Origin: Plazaster borealis
Taxonomy: Eukaryota > Echinodermata > Asteroidea > Forcipulatida > Labidiasteridae
Length of the DNA stretch: 64,000 nt
NCBI GenBank assembly: GCA_021014325.1
Contig: CM037473.1
Coordinates: 2,122,501 to 2,186,500 of the forward strand
Reading direction: 5' to 3'
Shown: in pieces, positions 1 to 10,700 of the stretch
Layout of the letters: each line of letters opens with the position of its first letter
Position numbering within the stretch: position 1 is the first letter of the stretch
Made by a program: the position numbers and the translations under genes
The notes under the pieces: model-generated
What the model was told of the DNA's origin: nothing
What the model saw: the letters and a program-made list of their open reading frames with translations, nothing else
The model's database searches: none

Positions 1-247
1 AATACCGATGCCGGATAAACGGATGATGAAGAACACGTATCGAAATCAGCAAAAATTACTTCAAATCACGGCGATGAGACCCACTCACGATCGGCGATGT
101 CCGTTTTTCCGTTTCGATACCCTATAAAGAGCATGCAATATGCAAAGCATTATTATATTCGGGCAACCAAAATTACTTCCGGGCAACCTGATTTTCAGTT
201 GTGGTTGCCCTGGGGCAACCAGCAAATTTTCTTAATTTCGCACCCTG

Positions 248-345
248 CATTGGCGTCACCGTGTTCGAGTGGTTAGACCACAGTACAATCACAAGGTTGT
301 GGGTTTGAATTCTACCAAGCTAAACACTGATTTCACAATGAGTGG
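248..345 (+). repeat. tRNA-derived SINE head fragment
   Basis: A tRNA-like segment is visible. An A-box-like stretch (GAGTGGTTAGACC) is followed about 35 bases later by a B-box-like stretch (GGGTTTGAATTC). These are the internal RNA polymerase III promoter elements of tRNAs and of SINEs derived from them. The flanks do not pair into an acceptor stem, so I call it a degenerate SINE head and not a functional tRNA gene. Confidence 0.45.
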
Positions 346-879
346 AATAAGTATTGTCGTCTAGTTACTTAATCACAATTGATTGATTTGTGCAATTCAT
401 GATCATAGACGTTAAACCAGTTATTGTATGAGACAGATTGGCTTTTTATATCCCCTTGTGCGAGTTTGCCGAGTTAATGGGACGATCATCTTAATAACAG
501 AATGGTCAGAAAACTGGGCAGTCTTAGACTCGAGACAGATCTAACACTAACAGTGTTCACAGCCTTCTTTCTGCTGTTTTAAAAGCCAACTTGACCTGCC
601 ATTTAAACTAAATTATTAAATACCCCATACAGTTTAGGCAGTCCTATTGGTTGAAAGGTGGTCACATGACCATGTTTACCTGGTATTAAGCGGCTGATAA
701 AGACATAGCTAGAGCTATTTAAGACCAGTTGGCTAAAGCGCGTTCGGCGTTCATAGCCAATATATATGCGTGTTGACGTGCAAGCTTATGCGGGTGCAAA
801 TAACGCGTAACGCAATCAATACAAATGGTTCTTAATGCGAAATCTATTAGTATGCGAGCGTAGGCACATATGTATGAGC

Positions 880-1290
880 CTGACATGCAATTTGACCCTT
901 GATAGTATTTAAAACTATTTTGAGAAAGGATTTCCTTTGAAGTAATATGGTTCGGAAAATTTTTCACACACAAAAACTTGAATCTGAGAACAGTTCACGC
1001 ATGAATCATCTTTCAGATTTCTGAGGGTTGATGTTTGTTCACGAAAGCTATGGCCAGAGATGCGGTTGGTACCCGCTGTCACCCCTCACTATAATCGTGG
1101 ACGGATTTGACTTTCTTGTGAAAACACCATGACACAGTTTATTGCTGTTTTCTCAGTAAGTAGAAACTGTATTCAGCTGAAACTTTCACATGTGACTTTT
1201 AATGTATCTTTCTTTATAATTCGTCATTTAAGCATTTTGTTGATAAAAACCAATCTACATGTATGACCATACCTTTAAACAAAAATTGCT
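880..1290. mobile_element. degraded TIR element, same family as 11358-11747 and 31540-31977
   Basis: This stretch shares long blocks with the copies near 11.4-11.7 kb and 31.5-32.0 kb. Shared blocks include AGATGCGGTTGGTACCCGCTGTCACC, split here as AGATGCGGTTGG and TACCCGCTGTCACC, and AGCTGAAACTTTCACATGTGAC. A central palindrome-like segment (TTCACGCATGAATC) is also shared. The outer ends are eroded. It lies left of S6K exon 2 and is probably in the next S6K intron. Confidence 0.55.
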
Positions 1291-1839
1291 GAAACGATTG
1301 GAGCACATGCCAATCTCATTTTGGGATGTCTATGTACATGTACTACCTTGTAGCTCTATCATGTACTACACCTTAGAATGCAAATATCTTCAAGGTTAAA
1401 TTGTTCAAATTGTCTGGAATTTTTTACAGCACAGTGCAAACTTCACTTGTAGACAAACTTGTTTTTATAATTACAAATCCCATAGGGCCTACAAATTTCA
1501 TGAAGTGTCAACACGTTCAATTGTTCAGGTAACAGATGTTAAATCAGAGTGGGTTTTTTGTAAATATTTTTCCATAAAATCATTCTTAACAAGCTCCACC
1601 ATATTTGATATTTTGGCAATAAAAGAACTGAAGTTGGAAGGCAATTTGTTTTCATAGAATGTACTAATAACAACAATAATAATACTACAAGACATTTATC
1701 ATGTTCATGTAGTGCATAACACAAAAACGATGAAATATATGAAGCAATTTGTTACAAAAATGTAGATTCAAACAACTGAGTGTTTAAAAGTCCCTTAAAA
1801 AATAATCATAACAGATTCAGCTTGGCAAATATGTAGTAC

Positions 1840-2165
1840 TGATCCCATGTAAAGCATGATCAGTTTACTAGCAGTCCAACACCATTCAGTAACTCAACAC
1901 CCAAACTGTTGGACTCTGATTATGGTGGTATGCCTGATCCCATGTAAAGCATGATCAGTTTACTAGTGTAGTCCTCAGTCCAACACCATTCAGTAACTCA
2001 GCACCCAAACTGTTGGACTCTGATTATGGTGGTATGCCTGATCCCATGTAAAGCATGATCAGTTTACTAGTGCAGTCCTCAGTCCAACACCATTCAGTAA
2101 CTCAGCACCCAAACTGTTGAACTCTGATTATGGTTGTATGCCTGATCCCATTTAAAGCAATCTTT
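1840..2165. repeat. tandem repeat, about 104 bp unit, 3.2 copies
   Basis: Successive units begin at 1840, 1935, 2039 and 2143 with TGATCCCATGTAAAGCATGA. The first unit is shorter, lacking about 9 bases, and the last is cut off after roughly 20 bases. Units two and three are almost identical, so the expansion is recent. It ends about 40 bp from the donor of the candidate S6K exon 2, inside the presumed S6K intron. Confidence 0.9.
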
Positions 2166-2206
2166 ACTAGTGCATGAATTTTGGGTTAATTTTAAACGTT
2201 ACTTAC

Positions 2207-4347
2207 TCTTCTGGCATGGAGCCCGAGCTAGCTGTGAGATACTGCTCCTGTGTAGCAAATATATAAAAAAAAACAAGTTGATAATTTTGTTAATTATTAC
2301 ACTAATTAACTTTTATCTCAACTATTAAACGTTGTTATGTAAGGCGTTTAATCGGTACTGTGAGCTTGTGAGTTTCCATTCACAAAAAGAAAAACTTAAT
2401 TTGAAAAATCAACTTTGTACATTGTAGCAGCACCATGAAATGTATTATTTAAACTTTCTTTCGGTTTTTACCAAAAGGGTTGTAGTTATGCTAGAAATAA
2501 AAAATCAAATTTGTTTTTTTCTTCAAAATGTTTTCTTGATGTTTCAAGTGTTCTAATTTGATTCATTACACATTGATGATCAGATCCGTGTTCTTAGAAT
2601 GTGTGTCATGATTTTTGAAAGTTGTACACATAATTAATTGCAAATCTGGGCTTGATTTCACAAAGCACTAAGATTCATCTCAAGTTGAGTTTCACCATAG
2701 TGATTTGTATTGTGACATGACACTGTGTTTTCACACTTAAAGTTAAGATCAATCTTAGCTCTTTGTGAAGTCGGGCCCTGTTCACTAGTTTACCAAACAT
2801 GGTCGAAATTGCACATGTAATATGATTAACTACCCGGACTGTTTCATAACCCTCCAGTCTGCGACTGTCAGGAGGACGGACACAGGGTTACGATTATCGC
2901 AACAAGGCCATCGGCCATTTTAAGGTATGGTGGACACGTTACTACGGCACTATTTGGTTTTGGTAAATCTGTCTGTAGACACCCAAACCAAACAGTGCAC
3001 TCCTATAGTGTCCACCATACCTCAAAAAGGCTTATTGGAAGCTCCTTTCCGATTGCTGCAATTAGATGCAGCTCCAGGATCACACCAGGGACGGGGATCA
3101 CACCATGGGTATAGGCCTACTCACTTTACTTTCACAGACATCGTTGACAAATTTCATTTTTATGCTGGACCATTCCTCTGGAATCAGTTGCCCTCACATA
3201 TTCGGGATAGTAGTACCGTGGTCACATTTAAAGACAGATTGAAATTTCATTTGTTTGAAACAGCATTTAAGTAGTCTTTTTCTTTCTTCCATTCATCTTC
3301 CTATATTTCTTTTCATGCGCTTTGAGCACCTTATTAGGTGGATATTGCGCAATATAAATATTCATTATTATTATTATTATTATTATGAGAAAACCTGTGG
3401 ACTTTTTTTTTTTAACTGAAAACTTATAGTAGGCCTACTTCAAAAACAATCTGGACACTTTTCACACTCACAGGCTGGTGAGATATATTTATATATCGAG
3501 AAACGTGCTTAGTATAGTACCGCGGTAATACAATTTATGCGATTCCATCCTACAAGTACAACAATATTGAGCGTAATTTCCATATTATGTTGGGCGCAAT
3601 CAGTCGATCTGCATGATCAGCCAATCATGTTGCGCGATGGTCGATTCTGTAGGATATATCTCGGATTGTACCTACCTATAAAAAACAAATCTGCCTGAGT
3701 GGTGAATTATATTTATAATAAAGAAAAGGTGTTTGGCAGCGGGGTCGACTGGCCATGATCAAATGAGCAACGCAATTCAACCGATCACGCAGATCGACCA
3801 ATTGCACAACATATACCTTTTTTAATAAAACAAATTCTGAAAAACTAACTGCAGATGTACCAAAGTTAAGTATTACATACAATGAAGAAACACAACACAA
3901 TTAATAGCATACAAATTCCTTCACTCCCTCCTTTTTCTTCAACATATGATAACTTTCTCAAGTCAATTGTTGTTTGGGACAATATTTTAAGATCATACAA
4001 AATAGATCGAAGTAATACAAATAAATCAGGATGAAACTGTCCCGAATAATGTGATTTCTGGACCATCTGTTCTTCTGAAGTTCTGTTTGGAAAATGATCC
4101 AAAGTAATGTTGTGCAACTAAATTAAGCGATCTTAATCATCTCATGATTATGGAAACACATTTCATTTTCCATTCATGGGAATTTGAGATCGTCATATGT
4201 GATCGTGACTAAAATGTTGTTAATGATCTCAATTCTGAAACTGAAAACCGAAACACCCACCTCCAGTGTGTCATCATCAGACACGTTCTGTTGCGGTGCA
4301 TGAACTCCCGGCTCGTTGAGCTCAAAATCAAAAACACCGGCCATCAT
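2207..4347 (-). CDS. RPS6KB1: ribosomal protein S6 kinase (p70 S6K type), first two coding exons
   Basis: S6 kinase is a cytosolic Ser/Thr kinase activated by mTORC1 and PDK1. It phosphorylates ribosomal protein S6 and other growth targets. Exon 1 (4347-4261) encodes 29 aa beginning MMAGVFDFEL and ends in an acidic SDDDTLE before the donor GTGGGT. Residues 6-10 (FDFEL) match the TOS motif that docks S6K to Raptor; human S6K1 has MAGVFDIDL at the same place. Exon 2 (2247-2207, 41 nt) encodes EQYLTASSGSMPE between acceptor CTACACAG and donor GTAAGT, and leaves phase 2. Exon 1 ends in phase 0, so the join is in frame. ATG at 4344 could be the start instead of 4347. The kinase domain was not found and must lie left of base 1, so the gene is partial. 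Exon 1 is very likely right; exon 2 is less certain because that region is poorly conserved. Confidence 0.83.
3030..3390 (+). mobile_element. 3'-terminal fragment of a non-LTR retrotransposon (CR1/Jockey-like)
   Basis: The reading frame ending at 3274 finishes with FLWNQLPSHIRDSSTVVTFK followed by DRLKFHLFETAFK. This WN-LP--IR-S-----FK--LK--LF pattern is the usual C-terminus of reverse transcriptases of CR1/Jockey/L2-like elements in invertebrates. It is followed by a short 3' tail (GCGCTTTGAGCACC, TATTGCGCAATATAAATA) and an ATT microsatellite at 3364-3385, the common 3' end of such LINEs. No catalytic YxDD motif is present, so this is a 5'-truncated dead copy in the S6K intron. Confidence 0.75.
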
Positions 4348-4937
4348 GACCGTCAAATTTCCCTAACTTTACCACCGTAACATCGAGAAATATTACGGAT
4401 AAATGAGGATTACTTAAATGCGAAACATCTGTCGTCAGATTGGGGAAATCTAACTGTCACAGCTACTTGTGTTAATCATCATCATACGGTAGCAAACAGT
4501 CAATCGTACAGTACACACATTTTGAGTCACACACATTGCTTTTAACCCGGCGAAATAGACAAATCAACGTATAGTTGAGGGTTCATGTTTTAAGAATAGT
4601 CAGACATATTTGTTATTTTAAACTACGATTTTCAACATTCAGTTTAGAATTAAATTCATTATTGGCCTTAGGAATGAATTTCTTTTTAAATCTTACTAAA
4701 GATACTTGATTTGGATTAACTTTATTATTACACCTACTATACGTTATAAATGAATATTGAAATGGCGCGACTTCCGGTTTCATGACACACACACGCACAC
4801 ATAGCAGTAGTCTGGAACGCGGAATTACAAGCAGCTACGGAAGCCCATAAACAACATGACACTTTTTGCACCTCCACGTACTGCCGCATGTTGGCTGACA
4901 GAGATACCAATGCCCGATCTGTTGGGGCGGGGGCACC
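4348..4937 (-). promoter_or_regulatory. presumed 5' UTR and promoter region of the S6K gene
   Basis: This lies directly upstream of the S6K start codon. I see no TATA box or other decisive motif, and no transcript start can be fixed. Because S6K exon 1 is the first coding exon, the promoter should be here or a little further right if a non-coding exon exists. Confidence 0.35.
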
Positions 4938-5552
4938 ATGTCACATATTGAGCGCCAAATGTCTGAAAGGCTATGTGGGGTGAAGGGGGTGGGGAAGGGG
5001 CATTATCTGAAAATGATAAACGCTTTTGCATTAGAAACAATCTTTAATTCAGATACTAGAAAAACACTTTGCATCGATCCAACTGGTGAATATTCATGTA
5101 CAGACAACTTCATTATGCTGAAAATGAGTCCAGTAACTGTTAAACTTCTATTTTATTTACACAAGGCAAAGTTTATAATTATCAACTGTATACAATGTAT
5201 TAACATTTTGATATTTGACAGTTACTTTCAATACAATATAAATAGTTCAGTATACTGCTTTCAAGCAAAATTAGTAAAAATGGGATATCATTTGCAGTTT
5301 ATAGAGATATCCCAAACCATACCAGTCCTATTCATGCCCAAACTTACCAGAGAAAAATTGAATGAAGAAATGTTAATATTTTGTAACATTTTTTCTTACA
5401 TAAATGTTTACTTGCCATGCAAGGTGTACAAAGTATCACTCAATTCAGACCTAAATTTATATTTGTTCTTGATTTATACTATTTGTATTATTTTGTGTAC
5501 AAATGGAAACAAAACAAACAAACAAACAGACAAGCTTCCAACTTTACAGTAA
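4938..5552 (+). other. unassigned 204-codon open frame, doubtful
   Basis: An uninterrupted ATG-started frame of 204 codons runs here, long for DNA this A+T rich. Its translation is full of I, N, Y, F, L and C, is typical of translated non-coding AT-rich DNA, and shows no motif I recognise. There are no clear splice signals or downstream polyadenylation context. It begins about 590 bp upstream of the S6K start on the opposite strand, so a divergent transcript is possible but unsupported. Confidence 0.12.
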
Positions 5553-6540
5553 AGAAAGCTCTTAAACCTAAAAAATCTATCCAAGGTTAATGTTAAAATC
5601 TTGGAGGATTTAAATTAAAAGTTTTTTAATTTAAAATTGGCAGTTGAAAAGATTAACGTCACGTAACCACCAAGCAAACAGACAACAAAGGACTGGGTGC
5701 ATATTGCAAATGTAGGTTCCCAAATGAATTCCATAGAATTTTCCTGTATATTATATTCTTTGCCAACTCTTTGTTCGTTATTTTGTTGGAAATAAATAAA
5801 TGAAAATAAATAAAACATTGGGGAATGACAGGATAAAGTAAAGTAAAACAGTCTGTTTTAGTTTATGAAGTCTGCAATTCCCTCTGCACTTATTGATTAA
5901 TTCCGCGCCAATTTGAACTTTTCAGATGTGACATCATAATGGGAGTCCTTTCTGGACACTAGGTGGCAGCAGACTTACCAGGTAAATCCATTGTTTTAGT
6001 AAAAAGAAAATACACCAGTTGATCATCCTGGGAGTTTTTTCAAAAAGAAGAGGATGGGGGCCTTTCTATTTTTTATTATTTCTTTCAGGGAGGAAAGAGC
6101 TAGACTAAAAATCTGCCGGTTTTGTAGGAATTAGAAGTCTAAAATATGGGTAAATTAAATCAATCACTGAAAGGATGGTGCCAAGATGAAGTGAAAATAC
6201 AAGAAAAATTTAGTCTTTTTTGGGAAAAAATTTAAAATATATATATATTTTTTAAAGGGATGCGGCCTTAAAAAATGGATGAGGGCAGGCGGGGACGAAC
6301 TGATTTTATTTTTTTTACTTGGCCTAATGTGCGCATGCTCTGAACGGCAAACCTCATATGTCTGCTGTCAACGAGCATTCAAAAGTCTCTCATTGGTGAT
6401 TTTGACAAATAATTTGCTGAAATTAATCAGATACTAGCTGGTGTGGTCAGCTGCAGTGATCACCAAGGTTTAAGCCAGGATTTGGTAAAAGGGTGTCCAA
6501 ATTTGCTGAAAATTTTAAAAACATTGTGTCCAAATTGTTC
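5553..6540. other. intergenic stretch, no gene seen
   Basis: The DNA is AT-rich with short homopolymer and AT runs. The segment near 5935-5990 (GGAGTCCTTTCTGGACACTAGGTGGCAGC, quoted only in part: CTGGACACTAGGTGGCAGC) looks like the end of a dispersed repeat but has no partner in this window. No exon on either strand could be supported. Confidence 0.4.
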
Positions 6541-6700
6541 ACTTACATTACAATACATTTACATGTAAATGACAGATAAAACAGGGTGTCCAAATTTACA
6601 ATACATTTACATGTAAATGACAGATAAAACAGGGTGTCCACATTTTAAACAGGGTGTCCGAAACAGACACCCAGACACCCCTCTGACATCACAGGTTTTC
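6540..6700. repeat. short tandem duplication with AGGGTGTCC motif
   Basis: A block containing ACAATACATTTACATG, AAATGACAGATAAAACAGGG and TGTCCA occurs twice in direct order, around 6549-6603 and 6600-6650. It is followed by further AGGGTGTCC copies and an inverted GACACCC. This is a local duplication of about 55 bp. Confidence 0.7.
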
Positions 6701-6949
6701 CAGCGCATACAAGGAGAGTACCAGGACGCCCTCGAGCCAGTTGGGTGAACAACTTGACACAGTGGAGTGGTCTTTCAGTTTCCAATCAAATGGACGCTGG
6801 GCTGCGCAGTATTGAAATTCAAAAACACAGCCATTTCGCAGAAGTGGGCGCCTACAGGCCAGACAACGGCTCTTGGCGTTGTGTGATGATGGGCGAGTTT
6901 ACTTGATAGTTTCACGGTGTCAAATTCCACATGACCTCCCGACATTGAC

Positions 6950-7725
6950 TGCTCTATATTCCGACACCCCTATGTTCCGACACCCCTGTGTTCCAACACA
7001 CCAATAATCCGACACCCCTATGTTCCGACACGCCTATTTTCGGATACCCCTATCATCCAAAACCCTTATGTTCTGACACCCCTATGTTCCGACACCCCTA
7101 TGTTCCGACACCTCTATGTGCCAACAACCCTATGTATGTGTACTCCAGAAGACAGTCAGATGTTCAGAGTATACTGATCAAACTGTCAAGTAGAAACCAG
7201 CTCTTCCCAGAGCCACCACTACTCAAAAGAGATTACTAACATGGTGTCACAGCAAACCTTACTTACTGAACCCTATGTTCCGAAAAACACCCTTGTGATT
7301 TACATGCTAGGGTTAGTGTTAGGGTTATGATTAGGAAAACAATTTTTTTATGAGATATTGCCTAACATCACAAAGCCGAATGGCCACTTCAAGGTGAGGG
7401 CTACACTTAACTGATTTGGGCTGTCGACCCAAATCAACAGTCACCAGGGGCACGTTGCCATACTCCTGGGGCTGAAATAGAGTTGTACCCCCTTCACAGT
7501 CTTTAAGGATGTAGGCATGGGTATCATCCACTAGGAGCCTGGCTGGTAAAGCAGAATGCACTACCTTCCCAACTTTTTACGAAGAAATTATGGTTACGAG
7601 CCTTGCTCAAGGGCACAAGTGTCATGACCGGGATTCTAACCCAAACTCTGCTGCTTACAACACCAGAGCCTGGGTCCGGTGAGTTAGACCGCTCAGGGTG
7701 TCAGAACATAGGGGTGTCGGAACAC
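6950..7725. repeat. CCGACACCCCTATGTT minisatellite element with inverted ends, split by a SINE
   Basis: Left part, 6955-7140: more than eight imperfect copies of a 16-17 base unit, TTCCGACACCCCTATG. After this come TAGGGTTAGTGTTAGGGTTA and then a SINE (7340-7698). At 7697-7725 the unit reappears inverted (CATAGGGGTGTCGGAACACAGG). The second element at 8232-8640 has the same order of parts, so this is a dispersed element with inverted terminal minisatellites and an internal GTTAGG-rich block, not a random satellite. It abuts the 3' end of MND1. Confidence 0.7.
7340..7698 (-). mobile_element. tRNA-derived SINE, family A
   Basis: Read on the minus strand, the tRNA-like head is at the right end (A box in GAGCGGTCTAAC, B box in GGGTTAGAATCCCGG) and the body runs left. 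The body (ACTTCAAGGTGAGGGCTACACTTAAC region) matches the copy at 12515-12888 along nearly its whole length. The head also matches the copies at 44690-45052 and 47905-48206. It lies about 90 bp beyond the MND1 stop codon and could contribute to that gene's 3' UTR. Confidence 0.8.
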
Positions 7726-7790
7726 AGGTTTGTAACCCCATATTCCTGCCAATCAACTCCATCAAGTCAGCTTTGAAAAGTCTTTTAAGA

Positions 7791-10700
7791 TCAGTCGATA
7801 TAATCAAAGTCTTCAGGAATACTAAAATGTTTGTCAATTGTCTTCTCTTCCATGGAAAATTTCTTCTTACACCAGGACTTGATCGAAAAGACGTTGTCTG
7901 CAGGAAAGCAAGAGAAATATCCAATAGAAATTTATTAATGGCATTTTTTAAAGTTTAAGGTTAGTTTAATTTGTATGATTGTACAGCTTTTTAAGACCTC
8001 CATGCCTCCCAAAGTAGTTCTTAACTAAATGTTTCCGTGAATAGAAGTATCAATGACCGTAAATATACCATTCATAGTAACACCCCCTCCCCAATTGCAT
8101 AATAAACTTGAGTGCCTTCTTGTTTTTCTATATATTTTACAGTGGGTTTTTCTTTTTTACTGTTGTTCTTCCTAGATTTATTTTCCTGTAGAAAAATCTC
8201 ATTTTTAAACAGCTTTTGAGGTTGTATGCAATCTCAGGGGTGACTCCTCTATATCCCGACACCCCTATGTCATCAAGAGCCCCTAAACCTTTTGAGCCAC
8301 GTTCCAAAAGAAATTTGGGGACAGGGCATTTGCTACAGCTGCTTTTTCATGCTCATTGTAATTGCATCATCATTGTCATTTTCCATATGTATTTGTAAGT
8401 TTTTGTATGTTATTCTATTGTATTCTTGTAGGCGCCTTGGGCACTCTGTCCGTGGATATGTGCGCGTTATAAGTTTTGCTATTATTATTATTATTATTAT
8501 TTGTGTTCTGACAACCCTATGTTTCGAAAACCTCCTCATGATTTACAGGCTAGGGGTAGGATTAAGGTTAGGGATAGGGTTCGGATTAGGAAAATACACT
8601 AGGGGTGTTGAAACATAGGGGTGTCGGAAAATAGATGTGTAACCGTCTCGGGTATAGAGATTTAAAGGCATCGTACACGTTTGGTGATGACTCTGATAAT
8701 TAGTGGCAATAAAAACTTACTTGGTAAGAAAGACAGCAGCTTTGGATAGTACACATGTATAATGCATTTTGAGAAACTTTTCACTTTTGGAAAAATATAC
8801 CACTTTTTATCCCCCAAAACATTTGAATCTGAGAAATGCAGATTATTCTTCCTGTGTGGACATAACCACTCCAAATTTTCGGCAATATCTCAAAAACGCT
8901 ACCACATTTTGAAATGAAATTTTCACAGGTTAGTTTGATGGTATATATCTACAACTATATAGGTTTGAAACAAACAATAGGCTCCAATTACCAAACGTGT
9001 ACGATGCCTTCAATACATAAACATCAATCCTACCTGTCCACCTATTCACTGCCTCCCTGGAAGATGCTGTTTGTTTCTTGACTTCCTCCAGCACCTCAGG
9101 GTCACACTCTCGATACTTCTCTAATTCAGTCTTTAACCTGTCATTCTCCTGCTCTTTCTCCGACAGCGTCTCCAAAAGAGTTGTTCTGTCATCCTATGGA
9201 TGATTCGTGGATGCGTGCAGAGGAAAACAAGATTGGAAGGAAAAGAGAAGTATGAAGATAATATAATTTAGGTTTAACTCCTTGGTTGTTTCTTCCCTTC
9301 TTTCAAGAACAATTGGAGGCAAAAACAGTTGAGGGAGAGAAGACACTCCGGACATCGAGAGGCAGTCACCACTCAGGCCCAACTTATATTGCTTTTTAGC
9401 GAAAAAAAAAGCAACATTTACACAATAAACTGAGTACTAGCAATCTGTTTTTAAAACCGGTCTATGAAATTGAGCACGCTCACATCTTGAAAACAATCAC
9501 AAAGAATGTATATTCAGTTTGCGGTAACACCATGTGTATATCAACTTTGCAGAAGGGATTTGTTCTTTGAGAACTTGTCTTGCTATTTATTCTACTGCCG
9601 CGCAGAAGATTTCAGAATTCGGGAGACTACTCAAAAGAATTTTCCTGCTTAACTACTACCTGGACGGGGGTAGGAAATCAGCAGGGACTACTACTTTCGC
9701 TTAGTGGATCGAGGGGACTTCTCATTATTAACTTCACTGCTGCAGAGTGAGTTCTTAATTGGTCTCAACGTTTCACAAAGAAGCATCACAAGAACCAAAA
9801 TGGCATTTTTGTCAACTCAAACTACAGATAATATACATAGAAATAAAAGAACAAACATGGAAGGACCAGCTCAGCATCTCAGCACAAATCTAGAGAAAAT
9901 CCAATACAGTCAAGATTTTGAGAGTACTTACAGTATTTTCTTTACCTACAGTTGCCTTGACAATGAGTTTCTTTGTTGCTGTTCTCTTTTTCTCACTCAC
10001 TTCAAACTGGCTTGTCAGATCCGCCAGTTTTCTTTTTCTCTGTAAACAAAAAAAAATATATTTTATACAACATACCTTTATCATGCTGACACCATCTTTG
10101 TCAAGTCCCCTGTGTACAATATTAATGTATAATGATTCAGATCTATGCCAAAAATGCACCAGACTATTTGCCCTTCCAGCCTCACTTTGGTTAGTCTGAT
10201 TTAAATGGGAGAAATATATTAAGATGGATGCCCCATCGGAAAGGTCTATACTACCTGACCATACATATTTTCAAGTGTAACTTTATGTGATGTTTTATTA
10301 ATAGTAATAATAATTCGGGAGGCTAACCATCCTTACTCACAGCTGAGAAGCTGAATTGCGAAGGACGTGGCTACAACATGTTTAAGCCCCAGGCATGCAA
10401 GGGTCCCCTTGGCAGCCAGCCACATGGACCCATACATGACCACAGAGCACAGCCTGAGATCGACAGTGTTAAATTTTTTCAGAGGGAGGAAAACCAGAGG
10501 GCTCGGAGAAAAACCCTCATAGAAGAGAACCAATGCGAAACTCTTCTCACACATGGCCCTAGCCGGGAATCGCACCAGGGCCACAGTGGTGAGAGGCGAG
10601 CGCTTTAAGCACAAGCCAACAACCCAAATCAGATATTTCTTATCGGAGATTGCTTTATGTCAAGGCCAGGGCTGGCCCTTAACACTAGCCCGGTGTACAT

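Noticed and set aside
10378..10608. Overlapping frames on both strands within MND1 intron 4
   Set aside because: The segment has tRNA-like CGGGAATCGCACC and looks like a dispersed repeat between MND1 exons; not coding.
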